DNA from: Kribbella pratensis
GTDB lineage: Bacteria > Actinomycetota > Actinomycetes > Propionibacteriales > Kribbellaceae
NCBI RefSeq assembly: GCF_004365355.1
Contig: NZ_SODP01000002.1
Coordinates: 1,857,846 to 1,921,845 of the forward strand
Direction: 5' to 3'
Length of the DNA: 64,000 bases
A program made the translations under genes and the position numbers. Numbering within the stretch: the stretch's first letter is position 1; each line of letters opens with the position of its first letter. Positions 33,594 through 41,418 of the stretch are shown in pieces. Under the pieces are notes generated by a model, which was not told where the DNA came from, ran no database searches, and worked only from the letters and a program-made list of their open reading frames with translations.

Positions 33594-34571
33594 ATGCGAG
33601 CTGTCGTGTGTGAGGGTGCCGGCGGAATCGAGGTCCTCCGGATCGGCGAGATCCCGGACCCGCAACCAGCCGTCGACGAGGTCGTCATCGACGTCGTCGC
33701 CGCCGGCGTGAACCGGGCCGATCTCATGCAGCGGCAGGGCTTCTACCCGCCGCCGCCCGGCGCCCCCGGCACGATCGGGCTCGAGGTGTCGGGCCGGATC
33801 TCCGCGGTCGGCGCCGAGGTCGAGGGCTGGTCCGTCGGCGACGAGTGCTGCGCGCTGCTCGCCGGCGGCGGGTACGCCGAGAAGGTCGCCGTACCCGCTC
33901 CACAGGTGATGCCGGTCCCTGACGGCCTGGATCTGGTCAGCGCCGCCGCGCTGCCCGAGGTCGTGGCGACCGTCTGGTCGAACATCTTCATGACCGCACA
34001 CCTCAAGGCCGGCGAGACCCTGCTGGTACACGGCGGCTCGTCCGGGATCGGCTCGATGGCGATCCAGCTAGCGGTCGCGCACGGCGCACGGGTGCTGACC
34101 ACGGTCGGCAGCAAGGAGAAGATGGAGTTCTGCACCCGGCTCGGTGCGGACGTCGCGATCAACTACAAGGAAGCCGAGTGGGCCTCGGTCGTCCAGGAGG
34201 CGACCAAGAAGGCCGGCGCCGACGTCATCCTCGACATCATGGGCGCGAAGTACCTGACCGACAACGTGAAGTCGCTCGCGTACGACGGACGCCTGGTCGT
34301 GATCGGGATGCAGGGCGGCGCGAGGGGCGAAGTCGACCTCGGCCGGCTGATGAGCCGGCGCGGCTCGATCATCGCCACCGGCCTGCGGTTCCGCTCGGTC
34401 GAGGACAAGGGGCGGATCCTCGCCGAGGTCGTCGGCCACGTCTGGCCGCTGATCGCGGAGAAGAAGGTCCGTCCGATCGTCCACACCACCTTCCCCCTCG
34501 CCGAGGTCGCCAAGGCTCACGAGACCCTCGAGCAGTCCAGCCAGCTGGGCAAGGTCCTGCTGACGATCTAG
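33594..34571 (+). CDS. NAD(P)H quinone oxidoreductase (zinc-free MDR family)
   Basis: A 325-residue medium-chain reductase of the PIG3/quinone-oxidoreductase type. It begins MRAVVCEGAGGIEVL and has AGVNRADLMQRQGFYPPPPG, TIGLEVSGRI and the nucleotide-binding turn VHGGSSGIGSMAIQLA (about 143-158). The catalytic and structural zinc ligands of alcohol dehydrogenases are absent, as expected. It should reduce quinones or enones with NADPH. TAAGTT lies seven bases before the ATG, so it is probably leaderless. Confidence 0.92.
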   Translation: MRAVVCEGAGGIEVLRIGEIPDPQPAVDEVVIDVVAAGVNRADLMQRQGFYPPPPGAPGTIGLEVSGRISAVGAEVEGWSVGDECCALLAGGGYAEKVAVPAPQVMPVPDGLDLVSAAALPEVVATVWSNIFMTAHLKAGETLLVHGGSSGIGSMAIQLAVAHGARVLTTVGSKEKMEFCTRLGADVAINYKEAEWASVVQEATKKAGADVILDIMGAKYLTDNVKSLAYDGRLVVIGMQGGARGEVDLGRLMSRRGSIIATGLRFRSVEDKGRILAEVVGHVWPLIAEKKVRPIVHTTFPLAEVAKAHETLEQSSQLGKVLLTI

Positions 34572-34579
34572 CGAACCTG

Positions 34580-34665
34580 CCGCACTGACCAAACCCCTCA
34601 CTCGGGCCGGGCTCACGCTCAGCCGCTGATCGACATGTCCGTTGGAGCGAGGTTGGTCAGTGCGG
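34580..34665. terminator. Long inverted repeat between convergent genes
   Basis: CCGCACTGACCAA (34580-34592) and TTGGTCAGTGCGG (34653-34665) are perfect 13-bp arms separated by 60 bases, with GCGAAC/GTTCGC continuing the symmetry at the outer flanks. The structure fills the gap between the convergent quinone oxidoreductase and VOC genes. It may be a bidirectional terminator, although the loop is unusually long. Confidence 0.6.
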
Positions 34666-34674
34666 GGAGTTCGC

Positions 34675-35091
34675 TCACCTCGATTCCAGGTTGGCCGTGG
34701 CCCACTCCGGATCGGGTTCCACCAGCTGAATCACGTCGATCCAGGTGCCGGCAGGGTCGCGAACGAAGAAATGCCGCTGCCCGAACACCTCGGTCACCGG
34801 CTCGGTCTCGAGCCGGACGCCACCTTCGACCAGTAAAGCGGCGACCTTGTCCACGTCGTCGACGATGAAGCCGAAGACATTCGTACTCTCGGTTTGCGCC
34901 GACACCGCTGCCGGAACGGTCGGATGACCCCGCTCGCAGATCGCGAGCTCCCAGTCCGCCGTACCCCGGCGGAGCGTGATGAACCAGCCGAGGTCGATAC
35001 CGACCTGGAGATCCAGGTACTGCGTGTAGAAGGCGGCGACGTCCGAAGGCCGGTCGGTCACCACGGTCGCGCCGAATGCCGCGGGTTGCAT
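34675..35091 (-). CDS. VOC (glyoxalase/bleomycin-resistance) family protein
   Basis: A 138-residue protein with two beta-alpha-beta-beta-beta modules. It starts MQPAAFGATVVTDRPSDVAA and closes with FFVRDPAGTWIDVIQLVE, the VOC signature with a metal-site glutamate/aspartate region. Members bind a metal and act on, or sequester, small molecules. It is divergent from a TetR repressor across a dyad, so it is probably induced by the ligand of that regulator. Confidence 0.88.
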   Translation of the reverse strand: MQPAAFGATVVTDRPSDVAAFYTQYLDLQVGIDLGWFITLRRGTADWELAICERGHPTVPAAVSAQTESTNVFGFIVDDVDKVAALLVEGGVRLETEPVTEVFGQRHFFVRDPAGTWIDVIQLVEPDPEWATANLESR

Positions 35092-35105
35092 AGATCTCCT
35101 GACTA

Positions 35106-35139
35106 CTACAGCTGTTGTTGTTGTGTACGACAGTTGTAG
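35106..35139. promoter_or_regulatory. TetR operator candidate between VOC and TetR genes
   Basis: CTACAGCTGT (35106-35115) and ACAGTTGTAG (35130-35139) form 10-bp arms with one mismatch around a 14-base spacer. The site lies in the 71-base divergent promoter region. The central GTTGTTGTTGTG run adds a second partial half-site. Confidence 0.65.
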
Positions 35140-35162
35140 TGGAACCCTGGTAGCCTGTCAAC

Positions 35163-35735
35163 ATGCCGCGGAACCCGGAACGCCGTGCCCAGCTCGCTGA
35201 CGCCGGCCTGGCCGTCCTCGCGGAGGCCGGCGCCCGCGGACTCACCCATCGAGCCGTCGACGCCGCCGCCGGGCTCCCTGCCGGCACTGCGTCGAACTAC
35301 TTCAAGACCCGCGACGCGTTGCTCGGTGCACTCGGCGAGCGGATCTTCGAGCGGCTCGCGCCGGACCCAGCCGTCCTCGAGCCACTGGCCCAGCGGAAGC
35401 CGGATGTCGATCTGATGACCGACTACGTGCGCTACATCGTCGAGCGTCTGCTCGGGCGCCCCGAGCTCTCGCTCGCTCTCCTGGAGCTCCGCCTGGAGGC
35501 AGCTCGCCGCCCGGGTCTCAACGAGATCCTGTCGCGGACAATCCGGCAGGGCTTCGACGCGGACGTCGCGTTCAACGCGAACGCCGGCCTGCCGGGCGGC
35601 GCCGAGGAGATTCGCCTGCTGCACTTCGCGATCGACGGCCTGGTCCTCGACCAACTGACCCCGGGGACCGGCCATCCGTACGACGTCGACGCGACCACCG
35701 CACGCCTCGTCCGCCGTCTCACCGCGAAGGACTGA
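35163..35735 (+). CDS. TetR family regulator
   Basis: A 190-residue repressor. The DNA-binding domain reads RRAQLADAGLAVLAEAGARG, then LTHRAVDAAAGLPAGTASNY with FKTRDALLGALGE, the usual three-helix unit in the first 55 residues. The C-terminal domain has the pattern LELRLEAARRPGLNEIL seen in actinobacterial TetR_C groups. TAGCCT lies six bases before the ATG, so it is probably leaderless. The likely target is the divergent VOC gene. Confidence 0.9.
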   Translation: MPRNPERRAQLADAGLAVLAEAGARGLTHRAVDAAAGLPAGTASNYFKTRDALLGALGERIFERLAPDPAVLEPLAQRKPDVDLMTDYVRYIVERLLGRPELSLALLELRLEAARRPGLNEILSRTIRQGFDADVAFNANAGLPGGAEEIRLLHFAIDGLVLDQLTPGTGHPYDVDATTARLVRRLTAKD

Positions 35736-35880
35736 TCGCGACCTCGGGGTACGCGACGGGGTACGGCGGTGTGCTGGCGATGCGCCATTGACCGCAAGCG
35801 CAACGCTGGTACACGACCAGACCCTCGCTGACCTGATGGGCGGACACTGCGCTCCAGCGGTGCCGATGGGTTTCTGTCAT
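35719..35880 (-). CDS. Small Cys/His protein, convergent with TetR
   Basis: A 53-residue frame beginning MTETHRHRWSAVSAHQVSEG and continuing LVVYQRCACGQWRI, a CxC with nearby histidines and tryptophans that could bind zinc. The pattern resembles short actinobacterial proteins of unknown function. It ends 17 bases inside the TetR gene. It is divergent from the CGNR zinc-finger gene 25 bases away. Confidence 0.55.
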   Translation of the reverse strand: MTETHRHRWSAVSAHQVSEGLVVYQRCACGQWRIASTPPYPVAYPEVAISPSR

Positions 35881-35905
35881 GAAACCATCGTGATGTAATG
35901 GCATT

Positions 35906-36436
35906 ATGCATCTCAACCCTTACGGCGCGGACGCGGTTCTGCTGGCGGTCAACCTGGTCACTCGGCCGGCGACCACACCGGAGGAGCTGGCCGAGCGGTG
36001 CGAGGAGAGCGGCGTCGAGAGCCGGCTGGTGCGCGAACGGCGCGTGACCGCGGCGGACCTGGCGGCCGTCAACATCGCGATCGAGGAGTGGCTGCAGGTT
36101 GTGGACGCGGAGGACGAGCAGACGCGGGTCGATCTGGTGAACGCGATGCTCGCGAAGTACACCGAGCATCCGCGGCTCACGAACCACGCGGGCGACGGCT
36201 GGCACATGCACTACCGCCCGGAGAACGTCCCGGTCGGGCGATTGGTCGCGACACTGATCAGCACGGGTACGGCGCTGCATCTGGCCGGCCGCGGCATCAC
36301 GCGACTCGGCCGCTGCGCCACGGACGGCTGCGACAACGTGTACGCCGACCTGTCCCGCACCGGGCGCCAACGCTACTGCAGCCCGACCTGCGCCAACCGC
36401 GACGCCGTACGCCGCCACCGCGCCCGCGCATCCTGA
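35906..36436 (+). CDS. CGNR/ABATE-domain regulator with C-terminal zinc finger
   Basis: A 176-residue protein with the two-part layout of the ABATE/CGNR family. The N-terminal ABATE-like part contains LAVNLVTRPATTPEELAERC and a helical middle. The C-terminal zinc finger reads RCATDGCDNVYADLSRTGRQ then RYCSPTCANRDAVRRHRAR, with four cysteines for zinc. These are putative stress-related transcription regulators. The ATG is close to a TAATG-type -10, so it is probably leaderless. Confidence 0.85.
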   Translation: MHLNPYGADAVLLAVNLVTRPATTPEELAERCEESGVESRLVRERRVTAADLAAVNIAIEEWLQVVDAEDEQTRVDLVNAMLAKYTEHPRLTNHAGDGWHMHYRPENVPVGRLVATLISTGTALHLAGRGITRLGRCATDGCDNVYADLSRTGRQRYCSPTCANRDAVRRHRARAS

Positions 36437-36522
36437 GCCCCTCCTTGAGCACCGGCCAACCACCCGACGATGCCGGCGATGGTCGGTGAGGGCTCAAAGT
36501 GGGGTCGAACTACGATGGGCAG

Positions 36523-37137
36523 ATGACCGAGAGCAGCAGCGAGCGCCAGGGAATTCCGATGACTGGGGCGAAGACCGAGGACGGCAAGGTGCTGATCGTC
36601 GGGCCTGATGGCATGGCCGTCGAAGGGCCGCCGCGCTCCGACGACGACCACCGCGACGAGCAGGAGGACGAGCCGCGTTCGGTGACCGAACTGGTCGAGC
36701 AACCGGCCAAGGTCATGCGGGTCGCCAACATGATCCGGCAGCTGCTGGAAGAGGTGAAGTCGGCGCCGCTCGACGAAGCCTCCCGGGCCCGGCTGCGCGC
36801 GATCCACAAAGCGTCGATCAAGGAGCTCGAGAGCGGTCTGGCGCCGGAACTCGTCGAGGAGCTGGAGCGGCTCAGCCTCGACTTCACCGACGACAGCACC
36901 CCGACCGACGCCGAGTTGCGGATCGCGCAGGCGCAGCTGGTGGGCTGGCTGGAGGGCTTGTTCCACGGCATCCAGACCGCGCTGTTCGCGCAGCAGATGG
37001 CCGCGCGGCAGCAGCTCGAGCAGATGCGGCGCGCACTGCCCGGCGGCCAGCCGCTGCCCGAGGGGCACCCGGGCTTCCCCGGCTCACCGCAGGCCGCCAA
37101 TACCGAGGACCCGCGCACCGGCGGGATGTATTTGTAA
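36523..37137 (+). CDS. bpa: Bacterial proteasome activator Bpa (DUF2587)
   Basis: A 204-residue protein of the ATP-independent proteasome activator family. The N-terminus is disordered and acidic (about 1-50). The helical core reads VMRVANMIRQLLEEVKSAPL through LRIAQAQLVGWLEGLFHGIQ. The extreme C-terminus GGMYL is the docking tail (Hb-Tyr-X-like) that inserts into the 20S alpha ring. It should open the proteasome for unfolded proteins, implying that proteasome genes lie elsewhere on the chromosome. TACGAT six bases before ATG 36523 points to a leaderless mRNA; GTG 36499 is a weaker start. Confidence 0.92.
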   Translation: MTESSSERQGIPMTGAKTEDGKVLIVGPDGMAVEGPPRSDDDHRDEQEDEPRSVTELVEQPAKVMRVANMIRQLLEEVKSAPLDEASRARLRAIHKASIKELESGLAPELVEELERLSLDFTDDSTPTDAELRIAQAQLVGWLEGLFHGIQTALFAQQMAARQQLEQMRRALPGGQPLPEGHPGFPGSPQAANTEDPRTGGMYL

Positions 37138-37142
37138 TCGCC

Positions 37143-37952
37143 TTATTTCAAAGGCTGCAACAACTCCTCGAGGACGGCGGCGACGCCGTCCTCGTCGTTT
37201 GCAGGACAGACTTTGTCCACTACTGCCAGAACTTCGGGGTGTGCATTGGCCACGCCGTACGACGTACCCGCCCAGGCGAGCATCGGCAGATCGTTGACGG
37301 AATCACCGAACGCGATCGTCTCAGCAGCCGAGATCCCTTGCTCTGCGGCGAAATCGGCCAGCATCGCCGCCTTCGAGACACCACTTGCGGAAATCTCCAC
37401 CAATCCGTGACCGCCGCTGTGGCTGGCCGTGACCCGTTGGCCGACCAACGGTGTGACCAGCGCCAGCAGCTCGTCGGAGGGCAGGCTCGGATGCCGGACG
37501 AGCAGTTTTGCGGCCGGCTCCGAAAGCAGCTCCTCGACCGCGGCGACCAACGTGTCGTCAGGTTTGGGCCAGCGGTTGAGGTAGACCGGTTCCTGTCCGT
37601 AGCGGTCCGGTCGCTCGATGGCGAACTGCACGTCGGGGATCGCCGTACGGATCGCTTGCGCGACGTCGAGCGCGACCGCGGGATCGATCAATCGGGTCCG
37701 GATCGCCTTGCGACGCAGGACGTCGTACAAAATAGCGCCGTTGGCAACTATCGCGATCCCGTGATCGCCGACCAGATACGACAGGTCGTGCAGCCAGCGA
37801 GGTGGCCGGGCGGTGACCATCACGAAAACACTTCCGGCGTGCTGTGCCGCGAGTACGGCGGACCGCGTCCGCTCGGACACGGTGCCGTCGCTGCGGACCA
37901 GCGTTCCGTCGAGATCGGTGGCAATCAGGCGGGGGTACTGCGAAGCCGTCAC
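37143..37952 (-). CDS. HAD-family phosphatase (Cof-type)
   Basis: A 269-residue hydrolase with the four HAD motifs: IATDLDGTLVRSDG (motif I, nucleophile Asp in DLDGT near 13), VMVTARPPRW (II), the lysine region SGVSKAAMLADFA (III), and IAFGDSVNDLPML (IV). The cap domain is type C2, as in sugar-phosphate phosphatases. I chose GTG 37952 because TACGGT lies six bases upstream, the leaderless pattern, although the frame stays open another 350 bases. It converges with bpa. The substrate is unknown. Confidence 0.88.
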   Translation of the reverse strand: MTASQYPRLIATDLDGTLVRSDGTVSERTRSAVLAAQHAGSVFVMVTARPPRWLHDLSYLVGDHGIAIVANGAILYDVLRRKAIRTRLIDPAVALDVAQAIRTAIPDVQFAIERPDRYGQEPVYLNRWPKPDDTLVAAVEELLSEPAAKLLVRHPSLPSDELLALVTPLVGQRVTASHSGGHGLVEISASGVSKAAMLADFAAEQGISAAETIAFGDSVNDLPMLAWAGTSYGVANAHPEVLAVVDKVCPANDEDGVAAVLEELLQPLK

Positions 37953-38440
37953 CAGGCCACCGTATCCTCGTCGCAGCCGGCGTCGCACTACTCCTCCCGA
38001 CGCCCCGGGCGCAAGCTGTTGGACGTCGGTTTCAGCCCGTTTTGACTTATCTGATTGAGCTTTTGACAACGTCATCAGACCGTTACGGCAGGATGCTGCA
38101 AAGGCAGCAAGTTCCCCTGCGCGGCACGGTTGGCGCGTGATTTCATGCGTTGGTCTGGTGGGGAACCGGCGGCTGTTCGGCCGCGTCCTAAGCGTGTTCT
38201 GGTTCAGCGCGACTGATGCCGCCCCGCTCCGGAAGCACACAGAAACGTCGAAGAACTGTTGTGGAATTGGCTGCAACCAAATCCCCGGCAGTGGCGTCAA
38301 CAGTTATGGATCGGTGCGTCCCGCGCCCGGGACGACATGGTGGGCCGGCAACAAAGCGCGGGTCCATCAGCTAGCGGATCCGTGCGGGCGAACGTTGTTC
38401 ATCGTTCGTTCACTCGGGTCTTGATACTTGGGGAGCCTTG
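37953..38440. other. Long untranslated region upstream of the WhiB-like gene
   Basis: No supported gene lies here. TTGACA near 38062 resembles a -35 box, but no -10 at proper spacing is clear. Long 5' leaders are common upstream of whiB-type genes, so part of this may be a leader RNA. I see no strong dyad or known riboswitch. Confidence 0.5.
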
Positions 38441-39082
38441 ATGACCGTCAACAGCGCCAATCTAGCGGGGCCGGGGGGCAGTAGCTCCCGAGCGGCTGTC
38501 GACACATCTTCCATCAGGGAGGGGGCAATGACCGGCTGCATCGCCCGCTCCGACATCTTTCAGCACCGCTTGATGGAAGAGCCGCCGCCCGCGTCCGCAA
38601 CCCGCCGTACGCGGGAGCGGTACGAACAACTCGTCCGCGAGGCAAAGGCGTTGTGCGCGTCCTGCCCGCTCTTCACCGAATGCCTGTACAGCGCCGTCGC
38701 CGAGCACGATGTCAGCGGCTTCGTCGCCGGAACCACTGCCGTACAACGGCGTTCGATCCGCAACCTGCTCGACGTCGAGGTGCAGGCCGACGACTTCGAC
38801 CAGCTCGCCGGTGCACGGGGCACGCGCCGGCCGGTGAGCCACGAAGAGGTCCTCCGGCTGCGCACGCAGTACCCGAACGACAGCCTGGAGTCCCTGGCCA
38901 TGCGGCTGGGCTGCTCGCTGTCGACGGTGAAGCGCCACCTGCGCCGTGCCCGGCGCGGCCAGAGCCCGGCAGCCAAGACGCCGCGGCCGCGGCCCGAGGT
39001 CAGCGCCGTGCTCGACGCGTTCGACGCCGTCGTCGACCAGCAGTCCCAGGCACGCCGGACCGGCAGCAGCCGGGTTGCTTGA
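38441..39082 (+). CDS. WhiB-family Fe-S regulator with C-terminal helix-turn-helix
   Basis: A 213-residue protein, about twice the size of a plain WhiB protein. The Wbl core supplies four cysteines: one in MTGCIARSD, two in LCASCPLF and one in FTECLYSA, which should hold a [4Fe-4S] cluster. The turn after it is SGFVAGTT where most Wbl proteins have GVWGG, followed by the basic VQRRSIRN. A C-terminal domain reads ESLAMRLGCSLSTVKRHLRR, a helix-turn-helix, so it could bind DNA by itself. GGGGAG precedes the ATG at 38441. It is flanked by two HAD genes and ends in a strong terminator. Confidence 0.88.
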   Translation: MTVNSANLAGPGGSSSRAAVDTSSIREGAMTGCIARSDIFQHRLMEEPPPASATRRTRERYEQLVREAKALCASCPLFTECLYSAVAEHDVSGFVAGTTAVQRRSIRNLLDVEVQADDFDQLAGARGTRRPVSHEEVLRLRTQYPNDSLESLAMRLGCSLSTVKRHLRRARRGQSPAAKTPRPRPEVSAVLDAFDAVVDQQSQARRTGSSRVA

Positions 39083-39121
39083 TCCGATACTCGGCCCGCC
39101 AGCGGACTATCGGAGACACGG

Positions 39122-39160
39122 GGCCCGGAACTCCTGTATACACAGGGGTTCCGGGCCTTT
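39122..39160 (+). terminator. Strong terminator after the WhiB-like gene
   Basis: GGCCCGGAAC pairs with GTTCCGGGCC, and CCTGT with ACAGG inside it, around ATAC; TTT follows. The stem is about 16 pairs with one mismatch. Confidence 0.88.
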
Positions 39161-39220
39161 CGGTTGCCTACCGCAAGTTGATCGCGTCAGGCCATTCGAT
39201 CCTCGCCGAAAAGCCTGTGG

Positions 39221-40009
39221 TCAGAACCAGCGGTTGAGTATCGTGGCCACGCCGTCGTCCTGGACGGATTTGGTCACCTCGTCGGCGGCCGACTTCACCT
39301 CTTCAGGAGCCGAACCCATGGCGATACCGAGACCGGCGTACGTCAGCATCTCGATATCGTTGCGTCCGTCACCTATCGCCAGCAGGCCGGACGGATCCAG
39401 GTCGTACTGCGCGAGCGCGACCTTCAGCCCGGTCGACTTGTCGACGCCTTCGGGGGCGATGTCGAGCCAGGCGGTCCAACCGACGAAATAGCTGACGCCG
39501 TGCAGGCCGAGGCGTTCCGCCAGGTGGACGAAGTCGCTCTCCGACTGGTCCGGGTCACGGATGATCAACCGGGTCACGGGCTGCGGCGCGAGCTCGTCGT
39601 CGCCGACAACGCGGATCCTGGCATCACGACCGAGGTCGCCGTCCGGGAACGGCGCGGTCACCAGGTAGGTGCCGTCGAACTCCTCGACGGCCATCCGTGC
39701 GTTCGGCGCGTGCTTGCGCACCGACGTGATCACCGTCGACGGGTCGAAGGTCCGCTCGTCGACGACGTCGCCGTCCGGGAACCGCATCGTCCGCGCGCCG
39801 TTGCTGCAGACAACGAATGCGCCGGCCGGCAGGCCGAGCCGCTCGGCCACCGGCTTGGTGGTCGACCAGGCCCGGCCGGTGGCCAGGATGACGGGAACCT
39901 GCGCCGCCGTACGGCGAACGGCGTCCAGAACTGCCGGCGACAATCCCTCGTCGTGATCTATGAGCGTGCCATCGATGTCCAGGGCAACGGCTGTCGGCCT
40001 CCCGGTCAT
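39221..40009 (-). CDS. HAD-family hydrolase (Cof-type)
   Basis: A 262-residue phosphatase with motif I VALDIDGTLIDHDE, motif II VILATGRAWS, the lysine in EGVDKSTGLKVAL, and motif IV LAIGDGRNDIEML. It resembles the HAD at 37.1-37.9 kb in type but is not a recent copy. The start overlaps the serS stop by four bases (ATGA), and the serS-HAD pairing is common in actinobacteria as I recall, which hints at a housekeeping clean-up role. The substrate is unknown. Confidence 0.9.
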   Translation of the reverse strand: MTGRPTAVALDIDGTLIDHDEGLSPAVLDAVRRTAAQVPVILATGRAWSTTKPVAERLGLPAGAFVVCSNGARTMRFPDGDVVDERTFDPSTVITSVRKHAPNARMAVEEFDGTYLVTAPFPDGDLGRDARIRVVGDDELAPQPVTRLIIRDPDQSESDFVHLAERLGLHGVSYFVGWTAWLDIAPEGVDKSTGLKVALAQYDLDPSGLLAIGDGRNDIEMLTYAGLGIAMGSAPEEVKSAADEVTKSVQDDGVATILNRWF

Positions 40010-41280
40010 TTACCGACCGGTTCGAGGACCTCGCGACCGCCGACGTACGGCTGGAGCGCCGTCGGCACCCGGACCGAGCCGTCGGCCAGCTGGTGTGTCT
40101 CCAGGATGGCGACGATCCAGCGGGTGGTGGCCAGCGTCCCGTTCAGCGTCGCGACCGGCTGCGTCTTGCCGTCGGCGTCGCGGTGCCGGATGTTCAACCG
40201 GCGGGCCTGGAAGTCCGTGCAGTTCGACGTCGACGTCAGCTCGCGGTACCGGCCCTGCGTCGGCACCCACGCCTCGCAGTCGAACTTCCGGTACGCCGAG
40301 ACGCCGAGGTCACCGGTCGCGGTGTCGATCACCCGGTAGCTCAGCTCCATCTTGTCGAGCATCTCCTTCTCCCAGGACAGCAGCCGCAGGTGCTCGTCGG
40401 CGGCGTCCTCGAGCTTGCAGTAGGAGAACATCTCAACCTTGTCGAACTGGTGGACGCGGATGATCCCGCGGGTGTCCTTCCCGTGCGACCCGGCTTCCTT
40501 GCGGTAGCAGGACGACCAGCCGGCGTACCGGATCGGGCCGTTGGACAGGTCGAGGATCTCGTCCATGTGGTAGCCGGCGAGCGCGACCTCCGACGTACCG
40601 GTCAGGTACAGCTCGGGGTCCTCGAGCCGGTACACGTCGTCGTGCGCCGACAGGTACCCGGTGCCGCCCATCACCTCGGGCTTGACCAGCGTCGGCGTGA
40701 TCATCGGGGTGAAGCCGTTCTCCACCGCCTGCTGGACGGCCAGCTGCAGCATGCCGAGCTGGAGCAGCATACCGGCGCCCTTGAGGAAGTAGAACCGGCT
40801 GCCCGAGATCTTGGCGCCGCGCTCCATGTCGATCGCATCGAGCAGTTCGCCCAGCTCGAGGTGATCGCGGGGCTCGAAGCCCTCGGCCGCGAAGTCACGC
40901 GGCTTGCCGACCTCCTCGACCACGACGAAGTCGTCCTCGCCGCCGACCGGAGCCTCGTCGGAGACCAGGTTCGGCAGCGCCTTCGCGAGCTCGTCGAAGC
41001 GCTGCTCGGCCTCCTTGGCAGCCGCCTCGTTGGCCTTCACGTCCGCGGCCACGGCTTTGGTCCGCTCCAGCAGAGCGGTCCGCTCGTCACCCTTCGCCCG
41101 GGCGACCTCCTTGCCGAGCGACTTCTGCTCGGCCCGCAGCGCCTCGAAGGCGGAGATGGACGATCGACGCTCACTGTCGGCAACCAGGATCTGGTCGACC
41201 AGGTCCGTACTCTCACCGCGCTTGGTCAGGGCCGCGCGGACGACATCGGGGTTCTCACGGAGCAGTTTCGCGTCAATCAC
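40006..41280 (-). CDS. serS: Seryl-tRNA synthetase
   Basis: A 424-residue class II synthetase. The N-terminal coiled-coil arm (EALRAEQKSLGKEVARAKGD and onward, about 40-110) binds the long variable arm of tRNA-Ser. Motif 2 is in CYRKEAGSHGKDTRGIIRVH, and motif 3 near the end in LNGTLATTRWIVAILETHQ. It charges serine onto tRNAs such as the tRNA-Ser in this window. I chose GTG 41280, which gives the usual start (V/M)IDAKLLRENPD; ATG 41286 would add two residues. It is coupled to the HAD gene. Confidence 0.95.
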   Translation of the reverse strand: MIDAKLLRENPDVVRAALTKRGESTDLVDQILVADSERRSSISAFEALRAEQKSLGKEVARAKGDERTALLERTKAVAADVKANEAAAKEAEQRFDELAKALPNLVSDEAPVGGEDDFVVVEEVGKPRDFAAEGFEPRDHLELGELLDAIDMERGAKISGSRFYFLKGAGMLLQLGMLQLAVQQAVENGFTPMITPTLVKPEVMGGTGYLSAHDDVYRLEDPELYLTGTSEVALAGYHMDEILDLSNGPIRYAGWSSCYRKEAGSHGKDTRGIIRVHQFDKVEMFSYCKLEDAADEHLRLLSWEKEMLDKMELSYRVIDTATGDLGVSAYRKFDCEAWVPTQGRYRELTSTSNCTDFQARRLNIRHRDADGKTQPVATLNGTLATTRWIVAILETHQLADGSVRVPTALQPYVGGREVLEPVGK

Positions 41281-41418
41281 ACCCATGAGGGTATCGGGGC
41301 GTGTCATCGGCGGCGAAGTCTATTCGGGATGATGGGGTGTGTCTCGTCGAGGAGCGTGCCGCACGCTTCTCGACGAAGCACTGAGTGCACCCGATCACGG
41401 AGGGGGCCTGAGGGGGCG

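Noticed and set aside
37953..38440. A short protein between the HAD and WhiB-like genes
   Set aside because: The open frames lack ribosome sites and recognisable residues; the stretch is better read as promoter and leader.
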